64,000 nt of DNA from SAR324 cluster bacterium (GCA_028281495.1 JANQJU010000010.1:62001-126000), one strand, 5' to 3'; numbered from the stretch's first letter, positions 15,213 through 24,139 are shown. Program-made: numbers and translations. The notes: a model not told the origin generated them from the letters alone.

Positions 15213-17753
15213 TTAGCCATAGAAAAAGTGGAATGAGGTGGTCTTCGGGGTTTGGGATTGTAGGGGGTCGACATTGAAGATTCCAATGATTTCAGTTTTG
15301 ACCTGAGGTTTGACATTCATGACCAACAGATCGGAAGTCTCCATGATCTGAAACAACCCCCGTCCCGCTCCTCCTTTGGCAGGCTGATTTTCATTGAGGG
15401 AACCTGGTTGACCACCATAACAACTCTGTAGATATTTCAAAATGATCTCTCGTGTGAGCATTCCAAATGGGTCTTCTACCGAAACGGCGAGCAAGAGACC
15501 ATCGCAAGCATAGCGCAGAACTGCTTGCTCTTCCGGTTTTAATACGACAGGCGTAGTTCGGGGCAAGTGATTGTACAATGGTTTTCCATCGGAATCCGAC
15601 GGCGCGTCATAAATGGCATTCATGAGCAATTCTTCCGCCACCATCACGGCACTACTGAGAATCCGACGGCGTACTCCTAGACTTTGCAGATATCTTTCCA
15701 TTTCATCCACTAAATCGTGTCGCATGACGCTGTTCGTGACACGGTTTTGCCGTACTTCCACACCCCAACTTAGATATTTTTCTAAGCCGAACAAATCATG
15801 ATTGACCAGCTTGCTCACCGTGGTCAGGATGTTTTTGAGTGTGAACATGCGGTCGTCTTCATTGCGAGAGACAATATTGGACAGAAATGGATTGTTAATC
15901 AGAATGGGTAAGTAGGAAGGCGTGTTTTCCGAAGTCATGAACACACACTGTGTTTCTTTGGACTTCTCCTGGGCTAGGGTGCCAAGTTCGATCATTCCAC
16001 GATCCACACACACAATGTCGTACATCTGTTGATTCAACAGTTTGTATCCTTGTTCCAAATTAGAAACGATATCCAATTCTACACCCGTTCCACGCAAGGC
16101 CATTTTGGCGATGATCTGCTGCTTATTATTGGCTTCGGCAAGGAGAACGCGCTTGCTTTGAATTGCCTGCTCTGAAATATAGCGGGAGGTGATTGGACGT
16201 AGCGTTTCATCAATCCGGTATATCTCACGGGTGACCTGACGCATGATGTCGCGAGAGGAGGTTGCTTCGGAGGACTGCCATTCTTGAGATAAATCTTTCA
16301 ACGTTTGAACATGGGTATCACGGAGCGAACTGAGTTTTTGGAGTAGTTTTTCTTTCGTGTCGTTGAGATCTTCTAGTTTCCGGTTGCTGGCGAGGAGGCT
16401 GGTATTTTGTTGTTCAATTTGGTGCAAAGTCTCCTGCAATTCCCGGGTTCGAGCAATGATTTTACGTTCCAACTCCATGGTGAACCCCAGGTTTTCTAGG
16501 GAAATGGCAAGCGAGTAAGCCAAGGAATCTATAAAACTCTTATCTTCATTGTTCAGCCGTTGATAATTAATCCCTTCCAGGTCAATCCAGCCTAATAATT
16601 TGTCATTATGCCACACGGGAATGCTTAAAATGTTGGTGCTAAGAAAACATCCAGTCTCTAGGGAGTCCTCTGGTGTGCGGTGTAGCACGGGGTCAGGAAG
16701 TTTGGGATAAAATTCATGATCCAGATGTTTCAAGCTTTCCAATTGAAAATCGGGACCTTCTGGCGTTGCCGAAACTTTGGGAAGGCGAAAATAAGCAAAC
16801 CCGTCGCTCCCATCAGAGGCTTGCTCTTGAAAATACAGATGCGCGTTATTCACCGTGCCAAAAGAAAGTTCCTGCAAAATGGAATTCATCGCCTTGGTGG
16901 TGCAGGTGAATTTATCGTAAGAAGTGGAGATGTCCTTGGAGCTATGCAACAGCAGATCAAGACGGCGGTTGGCGTTGGCTAAGGCTTCCATACTGCTTTT
17001 TAATGCTTTTCGGGCCAGAAACAGCTTTTTCATCATGGAATTAAAGGCTTGTTCCAACACCTTCAGTTCATTGTTTCCTGTGGTTTGGATATCGATTTCG
17101 GAAAATTCGTCAGGGGTGATTTTTTCCAGGGCATCGGTAAACCGGGCTAAAGGGCGACTCAAGATCATCCGTCCCACCAACAAAAAGATAATCCACAAGG
17201 CCAATGTCTTGATGATGGCATTGACTAAAATGAACGCAAATCCATATTTCACTTTTTGAAATACCACCGACGAACTGGAATACAGCACCCCACTTCCCAT
17301 ATGGCGAACTTCTCCAAAATGTTTGTGCATTATCTCAAACGGATAAGCAATCAGATCCGAAGCTGACGGATCTTCGTCAGAAGGCTGGATTTGCCCCTCG
17401 CTGCCGTTTCGAACCAAGTTGCCTTGATCGTCTAGCGTGGAGCCGGAAGCGACCGTTCCAATCACATCCAATTTAAATTTCACGCCCTCCACAATAGGGC
17501 TGTTTTCCAAACCAACGGTCATGGATTGAAGTTGATTCTGATTCATTTCCCAAGATGCTGTTGCCAAGGATTGCTCAAAGGTTTTGTGGAGCGCCATGAG
17601 TTCTCGAATCACGCTTTCCCGGGCATTGTAATATTCTGCGGTCATATGGATCAGCGTGACCGTGAGTGTGATCACAAAGTAGATGGAAAACACAATTTTC
17701 AAAAGCCTGGTGCTCAGTGAATCTCGAATCGATACAGGCACAACAGTAGCCAT
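15213..17753 (-). CDS. Membrane sensor with HAMP, GAF, degenerate receiver and GHKL-like output
   Basis: An 846-residue signalling protein. TM1 lies near residues 15-38, a periplasmic sensor of about 140 residues follows, and TM2 is near 185-205. Then come a HAMP-like region (SRPLARFTDALEKI), a GAF-like domain, a coiled coil and a receiver-like domain beginning KRVLLAEANN. A GHKL-like output closes it, with EELLMNA, VEDPFG and GGAGRGLFQI. The receiver keeps an Asp (IVCVDRG) but lacks the N-terminal acidic pair and the KP lysine. There is no histidine-kinase H-box. The ATG at 17753 has AGGAG at good spacing; an earlier ATG at 17798 is in frame. The last 300 residues are near-identical in pattern to the protein at 40881-42542. 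Confidence 0.75.
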   Translation of the reverse strand: MATVVPVSIRDSLSTRLLKIVFSIYFVITLTVTLIHMTAEYYNARESVIRELMALHKTFEQSLATASWEMNQNQLQSMTVGLENSPIVEGVKFKLDVIGTVASGSTLDDQGNLVRNGSEGQIQPSDEDPSASDLIAYPFEIMHKHFGEVRHMGSGVLYSSSSVVFQKVKYGFAFILVNAIIKTLALWIIFLLVGRMILSRPLARFTDALEKITPDEFSEIDIQTTGNNELKVLEQAFNSMMKKLFLARKALKSSMEALANANRRLDLLLHSSKDISTSYDKFTCTTKAMNSILQELSFGTVNNAHLYFQEQASDGSDGFAYFRLPKVSATPEGPDFQLESLKHLDHEFYPKLPDPVLHRTPEDSLETGCFLSTNILSIPVWHNDKLLGWIDLEGINYQRLNNEDKSFIDSLAYSLAISLENLGFTMELERKIIARTRELQETLHQIEQQNTSLLASNRKLEDLNDTKEKLLQKLSSLRDTHVQTLKDLSQEWQSSEATSSRDIMRQVTREIYRIDETLRPITSRYISEQAIQSKRVLLAEANNKQQIIAKMALRGTGVELDIVSNLEQGYKLLNQQMYDIVCVDRGMIELGTLAQEKSKETQCVFMTSENTPSYLPILINNPFLSNIVSRNEDDRMFTLKNILTTVSKLVNHDLFGLEKYLSWGVEVRQNRVTNSVMRHDLVDEMERYLQSLGVRRRILSSAVMVAEELLMNAIYDAPSDSDGKPLYNHLPRTTPVVLKPEEQAVLRYACDGLLLAVSVEDPFGMLTREIILKYLQSCYGGQPGSLNENQPAKGGAGRGLFQIMETSDLLVMNVKPQVKTEIIGIFNVDPLQSQTPKTTSFHFFYG

Positions 17754-17821
17754 GTCAGAACTCCTGCAAATGAGTCGAAAAAAAGAGTCGAAAAACAAAA
17801 AGGAAGGATGCCTCTTGGGTC

Positions 17822-17849
17822 ACTATACCCCTTTAGCCTTGGGAGGCAA
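17822..17849 (-). promoter_or_regulatory. Candidate promoter for the membrane sensor gene
   Basis: On the minus strand, TTGCCT (17844-17849) and TATAGT (17822-17827) are 16 bases apart, about 70 bases before the sensor start. That is four and five of six consensus matches. The rest of the 345-base gap up to 18098 holds an imperfect hairpin at 17889-17910 (CATTTCCA/TGGAATG) and no convincing gene. Confidence 0.4.
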
Positions 17850-18098
17850 CGGGAAAAGCTACGGCCTGTTTCTACCCTAACATTTGCTCATTTCCAGCTA
17901 TGTTGGAATGATGACAATTGCCTTATCAACTCGACCCGGAGGAGCCAATGAACACAATGTGCAGCCGGACAGAGTTTGGTATTGACAGCGGAAGGTTGGG
18001 AAGGGAGAGGGGGCCGAACTCAAAAGTGCTGGACCCCTAAAGAAGAGAAACGAGTAGAACTCAAGATTGCAGAGAGGAATTTGAAGTTTCAAGAAATG

Positions 18099-18638
18099 TT
18101 ACCGAAACCAATCCCCACATTTCTGGCGCAGTTCAGTCACGAAGGATCGTCCTACTGGTAATGATTCGGTGGCGTGACGACGATCTTTCATCCAGATCAC
18201 GAAGTCACGTTGACGTTTTTCTAAGCACAGGACTTTTTTGGGATTGATGAGATGGGAACGATGCACGCGCATTAACTGGGCTTCGGAAAAGTAATGGACC
18301 AAATCCTGGACGCCGATTTGCAGATACAGCGGTTCCAATTGGGGGGAATCGAATACGATTTTGCAGAAGGGGTATTCGGCTTTGATGTACAAAATCTTGT
18401 TCAGAACGGATTCAATGGTATTGAGGGTGAACAGCAAACGCATTCCCTCGTTTTCATTTGCAGGAGGCGAAAACGAGGGAAGAATCGGCCTCGTCTGAAC
18501 AATGGATGGCATTCCGGGGTGTTTGTGTTCAGCTACGACGGCACATTGTTCTCCATGTGCCAACTCGTAAGCTAGTTCCATACCATGCAGAATCTTGCGC
18601 CACGATTGAATATCATCTGCCAATACCATTCTCTCCAT
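18099..18638 (-). CDS. LytTR-domain DNA-binding regulator
   Basis: A 179-residue protein whose C-terminal 100 residues form a LytTR DNA-binding domain: ILYIKAEYPFCKIVF, then LMRVHRSHLINPKKV and the final SLPVGRSFVTELR are characteristic. The N-terminal 70 residues carry no receiver domain, so unlike AgrA or LytR it is not obviously phosphorylated; they contain a short proline-rich linker. The ATG at 18636-18638 follows a perfect AGGAGG. The upstream region holds a 13 bp inverted repeat and a 12-base direct repeat, both possible binding sites. It could regulate itself and the periplasmic protein gene upstream. Confidence 0.82.
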   Translation of the reverse strand: MERMVLADDIQSWRKILHGMELAYELAHGEQCAVVAEHKHPGMPSIVQTRPILPSFSPPANENEGMRLLFTLNTIESVLNKILYIKAEYPFCKIVFDSPQLEPLYLQIGVQDLVHYFSEAQLMRVHRSHLINPKKVLCLEKRQRDFVIWMKDRRHATESLPVGRSFVTELRQKCGDWFR

Positions 18639-18676
18639 CTTGCCTCCTCATAAAGTTAAAAATCAAAAGTGCATCA

Positions 18677-18720
18677 ACCACAATCAAAGTATTACTTGTT
18701 TCAAACGCTTTGATTGTGGT
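18677..18720. promoter_or_regulatory. 13 bp perfect inverted repeat upstream of the LytTR gene
   Basis: ACCACAATCAAAG (18677-18689) and CTTTGATTGTGGT (18708-18720) are exact inverted copies separated by 18 bases, 39 bases upstream of the LytTR start codon. No U-tract follows on either strand, so an operator is more likely than a terminator, though the hairpin could also end transcription from the gene at 18887-19606. Confidence 0.55.
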
Positions 18721-18773
18721 GGACTCGGAATGAGGAAACAACCTTTCTTCGAGCAATCCGTGCAATGGCCTCA

Positions 18774-18874
18774 CGAACGCGTGCATGTATTTTAATGAAA
18801 TCAGCTAGTTGATTTAAGTGTGAGGGAGGATAGAAATTGATCAAAAGGTGCACTATCCCTATCGAACGCGTGCA
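18774..18874. repeat. Pair of 12-base direct repeats in the LytTR upstream region
   Basis: CGAACGCGTGCA occurs at 18774-18785 and again at 18863-18874, 89 bases apart start to start. LytTR regulators commonly bind repeated short sites, so these are candidate operators. They lie between the LytTR gene and the periplasmic protein gene; the second copy is 13 bases from the latter's stop codon. Confidence 0.5.
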
Positions 18875-18886
18875 AATTTCAAACGA

Positions 18887-19606
18887 TTAGTTATTCCAAC
18901 CGCGATGATGGCCACCGCGATGTTTTCCTCCTCGACGACCTTGCTTCCAAAAAGACTTCCCCTCAGCCAGGTCCGCTTTCAGAGAATCAGCTTGTGCTTG
19001 AGTGATTTGTCCTGACTCAAGGGCTTGTTGAACCACCGATTCAGCTTTCGTCTTCACAGTCTCTTTGAAAGTATCACGATCAATATTGTTCTCGCGAAGC
19101 AACTGACGAAACGATTGGGTTGCAGATTGAATTTTCAGATCGTTGACTTCTTTGCCGCTGAGTTCAGCCAGGGCTTCGTAGCGGGCATTGGCAAAGTTTT
19201 CTCGTAGATCCCGTCGAGCATCTCTCAACTTCCACGCATCGTATTGCTCCTGAGTGATGGTGCCGCTGCTCAATGCTTGTTCAACAATCGCATTGGATCG
19301 GATATCCATTGCCGCGCGGAAGGCTTCTCGGTCCACTTCATATTGTTTTAGTAAGTCAGGGAAACGTTTTACGGCTCCTTCCAGTTTCAGATCGTTCACG
19401 TTGTTTCCGGTCAGTTGGGCCAACACTTCATAACGTGCATTTGCCATATCCTCCTTCACGGCGTCACGGACGGCTCGGATTTCGGGGTTTTTGCCGCCGT
19501 GGCCTTTGCCCCAGCCGCCGGGTTTTGCCTGCAATGCAGCAGCGCCAGTTCCGAGAAGGGTGATTGCAGTGAAGATGCTCAAAATGATTTTGGTTAGCTT
19601 TTTCAT
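18887..19606 (-). CDS. Periplasmic helical protein with an internal duplication
   Basis: A 239-residue exported protein: signal peptide at residues 1-27 (MKKLTKIILSIFTAITLLG, then AALQA), a Gly/Lys-rich start of the mature chain, and a His/Gly/Arg-rich tail. Two repeats of about 75 residues follow each other. Each has ANARYEVLAQLTG or ANARYEALAELSG, then VNDLK, then a long helix with VEQALSSGTITQ or VQQALESGQITQ. The pattern resembles Spy/CpxP-type metal-responsive periplasmic proteins in length and composition only. The His-rich tail may bind metal. AGAGG precedes the ATG at 19606. No function is known. Confidence 0.65.
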   Translation of the reverse strand: MKKLTKIILSIFTAITLLGTGAAALQAKPGGWGKGHGGKNPEIRAVRDAVKEDMANARYEVLAQLTGNNVNDLKLEGAVKRFPDLLKQYEVDREAFRAAMDIRSNAIVEQALSSGTITQEQYDAWKLRDARRDLRENFANARYEALAELSGKEVNDLKIQSATQSFRQLLRENNIDRDTFKETVKTKAESVVQQALESGQITQAQADSLKADLAEGKSFWKQGRRGGKHRGGHHRGWNN

Positions 19607-19735
19607 AAAGACCTCTTGCAGTAATAGGGTTGAAAAGTTGTAGTGTGTTGAAGAAAAATCGAAGTTGAAAACAGGATGCTTCGTTTGCGATCCGGTTTTC
19701 AGTATAGGGGGCAAATGTGGAGAAACTGTGGAGAG

Positions 19736-19766
19736 AATACGGAGAAATGATGGAATCCTCCGTATT
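19736..19766 (-). terminator. Hairpin downstream of the AlaX gene
   Basis: AATACGGAG (19736-19744) and CTCCGTATT (19758-19766) form a 9 bp stem with a 13-base loop, 55 bases after the stop codon of the AlaX gene on the minus strand. The sequence after it (ATTCTCTCC) is only moderately pyrimidine-rich, so termination is plausible, not certain. It lies 130 bases upstream of the periplasmic protein start. Confidence 0.4.
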
Positions 19767-19820
19767 GTAAAAGCTAACCAAGAATCAAGAGGGAGGCAGT
19801 ACCCAAGGGGTAGGTGTAAC

Positions 19821-20462
19821 TCAGGCTAATGATATTTCAACGCGTTCTTTACCTTTGCCAATATTTTTTCGTTTTAATTTGATTTCCCCCACTTCGCCGG
19901 TTTGCTTCAAGTGGGTTCCACCACAAGGAACTTGAGCGAAGCCTGCCACTTCCCAATATCGTCTTTCATTTTCTTCATCACTGAAGGCGCTGATGATGTT
20001 GGAATTGGCATTGATGATGGAGTGGGCCGCTTGTTTGATTTCTGGCAGAATCCCGGAAATGCTTTCTTTCCATTCAAAGTCGATGCGTGCTTTTTCTGCT
20101 GCAATGTGTGCTCCGATTTTGGCGGATCCTGCTAATCGTTTATAAATCAGCTCGAGCACGAGTTCGGCAGCAAAATGCAATCGCATCAATCGGTAGCGGC
20201 GGTTCCAATCGATTTCTACAGTGACCTCATCTCCCGCAGTGAGTCCGTGGTTGTTCGGGAGACTATAATAAATTTCTTGGCCGTCTTTTTTGGCTTCGAG
20301 CACTGGCAAACCGCCGATTGTTCCAGAGTCACTCTCTTGACCTCCCGAAAAGGCATAAAAAATGGTTTCTCTCAAGGTGATGACACCGCCGATTAAGACA
20401 GAGGAGACTTCGGTGTTTAAGATCGTCTGATATGGGTTTTTCCAAAATATTTTTTGAGTCAT
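19821..20462 (-). CDS. AlaX-type alanyl-tRNA editing protein
   Basis: A 213-residue free-standing homologue of the AlaRS editing domain, which removes serine or glycine mischarged on tRNA-Ala. It shows FSGGQESDSGTI, the helix RLHFAAELVL and the C-terminal zinc motif PCGGTH. The usual HxxxH of the first zinc site reads HxxxE here, so Glu takes the place of the second His. The adjoining EVAGFAQVPCGGTHL matches the family closely. Start is the ATG at 20460-20462. It precedes the periplasmic gene on the same strand but a 214-base gap with a hairpin suggests separate transcription. Confidence 0.83.
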   Translation of the reverse strand: MTQKIFWKNPYQTILNTEVSSVLIGGVITLRETIFYAFSGGQESDSGTIGGLPVLEAKKDGQEIYYSLPNNHGLTAGDEVTVEIDWNRRYRLMRLHFAAELVLELIYKRLAGSAKIGAHIAAEKARIDFEWKESISGILPEIKQAAHSIINANSNIISAFSDEENERRYWEVAGFAQVPCGGTHLKQTGEVGEIKLKRKNIGKGKERVEISLA

Positions 20463-20574
20463 GGTTCGTTTTGATAAGTTTGTGAATTCAGAAGAATGTT
20501 GGCTTCCCTTTTGAAAAAGTTCTTGGAAGCTGGGTCCGTTTTAAAGGGTCACGTAATCCAACGTATCTCAGGCG

Positions 20575-21660
20575 CTATACTGCTTTCAAGAGCAGTGTCT
20601 CACATCTCAGTTCTTGAAAGGCTGCAAAACCTTGCTCTAACCAAGACGACCATCCTTCGGTTGGAATTCCGATGGCATGGAGTCCTATGGGAATCAGCAA
20701 ATTGCGCATTGTATAGAAGCGGAAAAGGTTCCAACAGGTGTCCCAAGAATAATCGGTGATGCCAAAGTGTCGCAAGTGTTGATAGTAGTGTTGGATCAAT
20801 TCCATTTCTCCCGAGGTTTGGAAGATCGCCCGCCAATAGCCTAACATGAATGCTAAATCCAAAGCATGGATTCCCACTCCCCAAACTTGCCAATCGATCA
20901 ACACAATAGAGGACCTCGATGAGGCATTGGGGAATAAAAAATTACCATAATGAGGATCTCCATGAATCAAAGTGATCCCTTCGTCAGCTTGCAAATGCTT
21001 CCAAGCCAATGCGGGGAATTGATCCATGACGGTTTCAATCAACTGGCACTGATTCGAAGAAAGACGGTCTGCTAACGCATGAAAAAAGTGGGGAAGGTGT
21101 TGTTCGAGATGAGAGTAGGTCAAGGTGTTGATGAACTCGTTTTCTTGGGGCCATGTGCCAACGACCTTTCCCAATTCAGGATGTTTCCAAAACTGCGAAT
21201 GGATCTGGGCGAGGACCTCGATGGCTTCGTAACACTGAGAACGTGAGGGCGGAACATACCATTCTCCTGCTTTGTGAGTCTGCGACAGATCTTCAAGCAG
21301 AATATGGGCATTGCCCGTTTTGGGATCATGAACCGCATCGTAGCATTGTGGAACCGGTAGGTTCATCGCTCCCGATGACGACAATTGATAAAATTGCACT
21401 TCTTTTTGGAACAGTGATTTTTCTGGAAAAGCGGCATGAGCAATTTTTAATAGGAACAGCCGTGGAACAGAAGCAGGAGCTTCTCCCGAACAATCCACGT
21501 GAAGATGGATCAATTGTGAAGTTGCCCCTTGAAAGGACGCTACTTGAGTATGAACGCGAATGACTTTGCCTTGGGTAAGACATCCTTGATTTTTCAGGAC
21601 CGTTGTTAGCCATTCAGGCGTGATTTCTTCAATAGCTTGGATCAATACAGGTTCGGTCAT
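20575..21660 (-). CDS. Aminoglycoside-phosphotransferase-like kinase
   Basis: A 361-residue small-molecule kinase of the APH/EcKinase fold. Brenner's motif is HGDPHYGNFLF near residue 235-245, and the metal-binding DFG equivalent is LIDWQVWGVG near 260. The N-lobe lysine region FLLKIAHA precedes these. The substrate is not predictable: relatives phosphorylate antibiotics, ecdysteroids, choline or sugars. The ATG at 21658-21660 has GGAGG eight bases upstream. It lies between the AlaX gene and the LysR gene, all on the minus strand, but the gaps do not force an operon. Confidence 0.75.
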   Translation of the reverse strand: MTEPVLIQAIEEITPEWLTTVLKNQGCLTQGKVIRVHTQVASFQGATSQLIHLHVDCSGEAPASVPRLFLLKIAHAAFPEKSLFQKEVQFYQLSSSGAMNLPVPQCYDAVHDPKTGNAHILLEDLSQTHKAGEWYVPPSRSQCYEAIEVLAQIHSQFWKHPELGKVVGTWPQENEFINTLTYSHLEQHLPHFFHALADRLSSNQCQLIETVMDQFPALAWKHLQADEGITLIHGDPHYGNFLFPNASSRSSIVLIDWQVWGVGIHALDLAFMLGYWRAIFQTSGEMELIQHYYQHLRHFGITDYSWDTCWNLFRFYTMRNLLIPIGLHAIGIPTEGWSSWLEQGFAAFQELRCETLLLKAV

Positions 21661-21691
21661 AGCAACACCTCCATTCCATGACTCAGTTTTC

Positions 21692-22597
21692 TTATAATTC
21701 TAAAGCTTCCAAAGAAAGCCGCTTACCTCTCATCGTTTGAAGGTCTTCCCAAACGGCAGTGTGAACAATTCCCAACGGAAAGTCGGCACGGCGCATCATC
21801 TTGATTTCGGTAGCTAGAGAAGAGATTCCTTTGACCTTGATCTCGGCGAATCGTCGAGTTGCTAGGTCGTCTTTGACCCAATGTTCGGGCATGAATCCCC
21901 AACCAAACCCTTGTTCGATCATGTATTTTTGTAGGTTGTAATTATTCACGATCCAACGGCGGGTGTCGTTCAGAATCCCCTGCACTTGGGCCGTAATGGA
22001 GTCTTGGTGATGAACCATGATCTGGACGTATCCTTTGATTTCGCTTTCACGGAGATCAAACGTGGCACGAGCGAGCGGGTGGGTGGCGTGTGCCACTGGA
22101 ATTAAAAACACTGTGCCCCAAGATTGAATTTCCAATTGCGTGGTATTGAGCAAAGCCGTGCCTAAAGCAAAGTCGCTCGATCCATCAACAACGGCTTGAG
22201 GCGCTTGGCTTAAGGGCATTTCCGTTAACTGGAATTGAGTTTGAGGAAATCGTTTTTCCCATACTTTGATTTGCCCTAAGATTTCCTTCATCGGACAGAT
22301 CATGGAAAAAGCCAATCGCACTTCAGGTTCAATCCCTGCGGACAAGCGTTTGCCGAGTTTGGCAAGCACCTCCATTTGATTCAAAACCTGTTGGGCGTGG
22401 TTGTAAAAGATCTTCCCCTCGGGTGTGAGATTAGGACGGTAACGGTCTCGCGAAAAAATCGAAATTTCCAATTCTTCTTCCAATTTTTTAATCGCAATAC
22501 TGATTGCTGGTTGAGTTCGATACAGCTTCTGAGCAGCTCCATTGAAGCTGCCGGTTCGAACGATCATATCGAGAATTTTCAGTTGATCATGTGTCAT
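21692..22597 (-). CDS. LysR-family transcriptional regulator
   Basis: A 301-residue LysR regulator: winged helix-turn-helix at residues 1-60 (LKILDMIVRTGSFNGAAQKL, then QPAISIAIKKLEEEL) and a periplasmic-binding-like effector domain from about 90. It is divergent from the sugar ABC operon at 22872 with 274 bases between starts, the classic arrangement for a LysR protein controlling its neighbour. The inducer could be a sugar or derivative handled by the importer. Two short palindromes in the shared promoter region are candidate sites. Confidence 0.88.
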   Translation of the reverse strand: MTHDQLKILDMIVRTGSFNGAAQKLYRTQPAISIAIKKLEEELEISIFSRDRYRPNLTPEGKIFYNHAQQVLNQMEVLAKLGKRLSAGIEPEVRLAFSMICPMKEILGQIKVWEKRFPQTQFQLTEMPLSQAPQAVVDGSSDFALGTALLNTTQLEIQSWGTVFLIPVAHATHPLARATFDLRESEIKGYVQIMVHHQDSITAQVQGILNDTRRWIVNNYNLQKYMIEQGFGWGFMPEHWVKDDLATRRFAEIKVKGISSLATEIKMMRRADFPLGIVHTAVWEDLQTMRGKRLSLEALEL

Positions 22598-22690
22598 GCT
22601 ACGACTCTATATAAAATAAATTTATGAGACCCTAAAAAGTTAAAATTATTATTATAAAAAAAAATATGCAAATTTCCTCTTCACATTCAG

Positions 22691-22781
22691 CATCGCTGCG
22701 ATGGGTGATTGAAAAACCTGAGGGCTGCTTGCTGAGTGCACCGAACTGAGGCCTTGGTCGGATATCCGGACTCGCTGAGTC
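22691..22781. promoter_or_regulatory. Two short palindromes between the LysR gene and the ABC operon
   Basis: CATCGCTGCGATG (22691-22703) and GACTCGCTGAGTC (22769-22781) are each 5 bp arms around three bases and share a central CGCTG. LysR proteins bind dyads of about this size, so these are reasonable operator candidates for the divergent promoters. The rest of the gap is AT-rich near the LysR start. Confidence 0.38.
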
Positions 22782-22871
22782 TGCATTTTGTTTTGGGGGA
22801 CAATCGCTGCCTGTCGCAAATGGGAGCGTTTTCCTGCTGCATCCCACACACACAAACTTGAGGAGGAAATT

Positions 22872-24110
22872 ATGAAAAAAATTTGGCTCATTTTGGCAGG
22901 CATCATTCTAGCCGCACCAGCTTGGTCGCAGACCGAAGTTCACATTGCTGGATTCGGTGGCAACGATGCATCGATTGTCAATCGATTGCTGCGAGAGGTG
23001 GTTCAACCCCAGCTAGACAAGGAAAAAATTGTAGTGAAATATCAACCGGTAGAAGGAGATTTTTCACAGTTCATCCTCAATGCGCTATCGGCAGGAACTG
23101 CTCCGGATCTGTTTTATATCGATGTGTTTTGGTCCAGAACAGTGTTCAAATCAGGCAAGCTGGCTACCTTGGAAAACGAATACCCGGCCTCACGCCAAGA
23201 GCAGTTTTTGCCGAACTTGATGAAAGCATTCACCTACCAAGGGAAATTGTATGGCATTCCCAAAGACTTCAACACCTTGGCGATTCAATACAACAAGGAC
23301 ATTTTCAGTGATGCGGAAGTGGACCCACCCAATGACAACGACACCTGGGAAGGTTTGGAAAAGAAACTCATCGCGGTCCGCAACGCCTTGAAAGAAGATG
23401 ATGTTCACGGACTCTGTGTGGTGGCCGATTTTGCACGCTTCGGGGCTGTAGCGTTTGCTACTGGATGGCAGCCTTTTGATTCCAGCGGTCGCACCATTTT
23501 AGATCAAGAGTTTCGTAGGGCTTTTGAATGGTATACCGGGCTTGTGAAAAGTGGAGCTGCGGTGTTAGCTCAGGATATTGGGCAAGGTTGGACCGGAGGC
23601 TGCTTCGGAACCGAACAGGTGGCCATTTCTATTGAAGGTGCCTGGATGAGCGGCTTCTTGCGAGACCAAGCGCCTAATTTAGAATATGGCACCACCTTGT
23701 TGCCAAAAGACAGCCAATCCGGAAAACGTGGAAATTTCATCTACACCGTTTCATGGAGTCTCAATGGCGACACCAAAAATAAAGCTGAGGTGTTACGCAC
23801 CTTGGAGGCTCTCACCAGTGAACCTGCCCAACAATGGGTTCTTGAACAAGGGTTGGCTTTGCCGAGTCGCGTGGCGCTATCCAACAATCCCTACTTCGAA
23901 AAAACCGACAAAGAATCCGTTCTGAACCGCTACGTGTACCAAGGGGCTTCGGATGGTCATGTCTATCCTTATGAAGTGAATGGGTGGGGCAACGACTGGT
24001 TGCAAATTGTCAACAATGCGCTGTCTTCTGTCCTTTTAGGAGAAGCGGATGTGGATTCTGCCCTGACTACGGCACAACAAGCTTTGGATCGATTGACTGG
24101 ACACAAGTAG
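22872..24110 (+). CDS. Sugar ABC transporter substrate-binding protein (family 1)
   Basis: A 412-residue extracellular solute-binding protein. Signal peptide MKKIWLILAGIILAAPAWSQ is followed by a maltose-binding-protein-type fold: GTAPDLFYIDVFWSRTV, LYGIPKDFNTLAIQYNKD and the late VLLGEADVDSALTTAQQ are typical of oligosaccharide binders. A GAGGAGG site precedes the ATG at 22872. First gene of an importer operon with two permeases and a debranching-type enzyme, so the ligand is probably an alpha-glucan oligosaccharide or related sugar. It faces the periplasm. Confidence 0.88.
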   Translation: MKKIWLILAGIILAAPAWSQTEVHIAGFGGNDASIVNRLLREVVQPQLDKEKIVVKYQPVEGDFSQFILNALSAGTAPDLFYIDVFWSRTVFKSGKLATLENEYPASRQEQFLPNLMKAFTYQGKLYGIPKDFNTLAIQYNKDIFSDAEVDPPNDNDTWEGLEKKLIAVRNALKEDDVHGLCVVADFARFGAVAFATGWQPFDSSGRTILDQEFRRAFEWYTGLVKSGAAVLAQDIGQGWTGGCFGTEQVAISIEGAWMSGFLRDQAPNLEYGTTLLPKDSQSGKRGNFIYTVSWSLNGDTKNKAEVLRTLEALTSEPAQQWVLEQGLALPSRVALSNNPYFEKTDKESVLNRYVYQGASDGHVYPYEVNGWGNDWLQIVNNALSSVLLGEADVDSALTTAQQALDRLTGHK

Positions 24111-24139
24111 GCAATCTTACACCAACATGAGGAGGCCTT

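Noticed and set aside
17841..17880. AAAGCTACGGCCT at about 17856 resembles part of a c-di-GMP (GEMM) riboswitch
   Set aside because: The CACGCACAGGGCAAACC half is absent and no plus-strand gene follows; coincidence is likelier.
17898..18092. 64-residue minus-strand frame upstream of the sensor gene
   Set aside because: Composition (runs of Ser, Pro, Phe, Cys) is unlike the neighbouring genes and no ribosome site is present.
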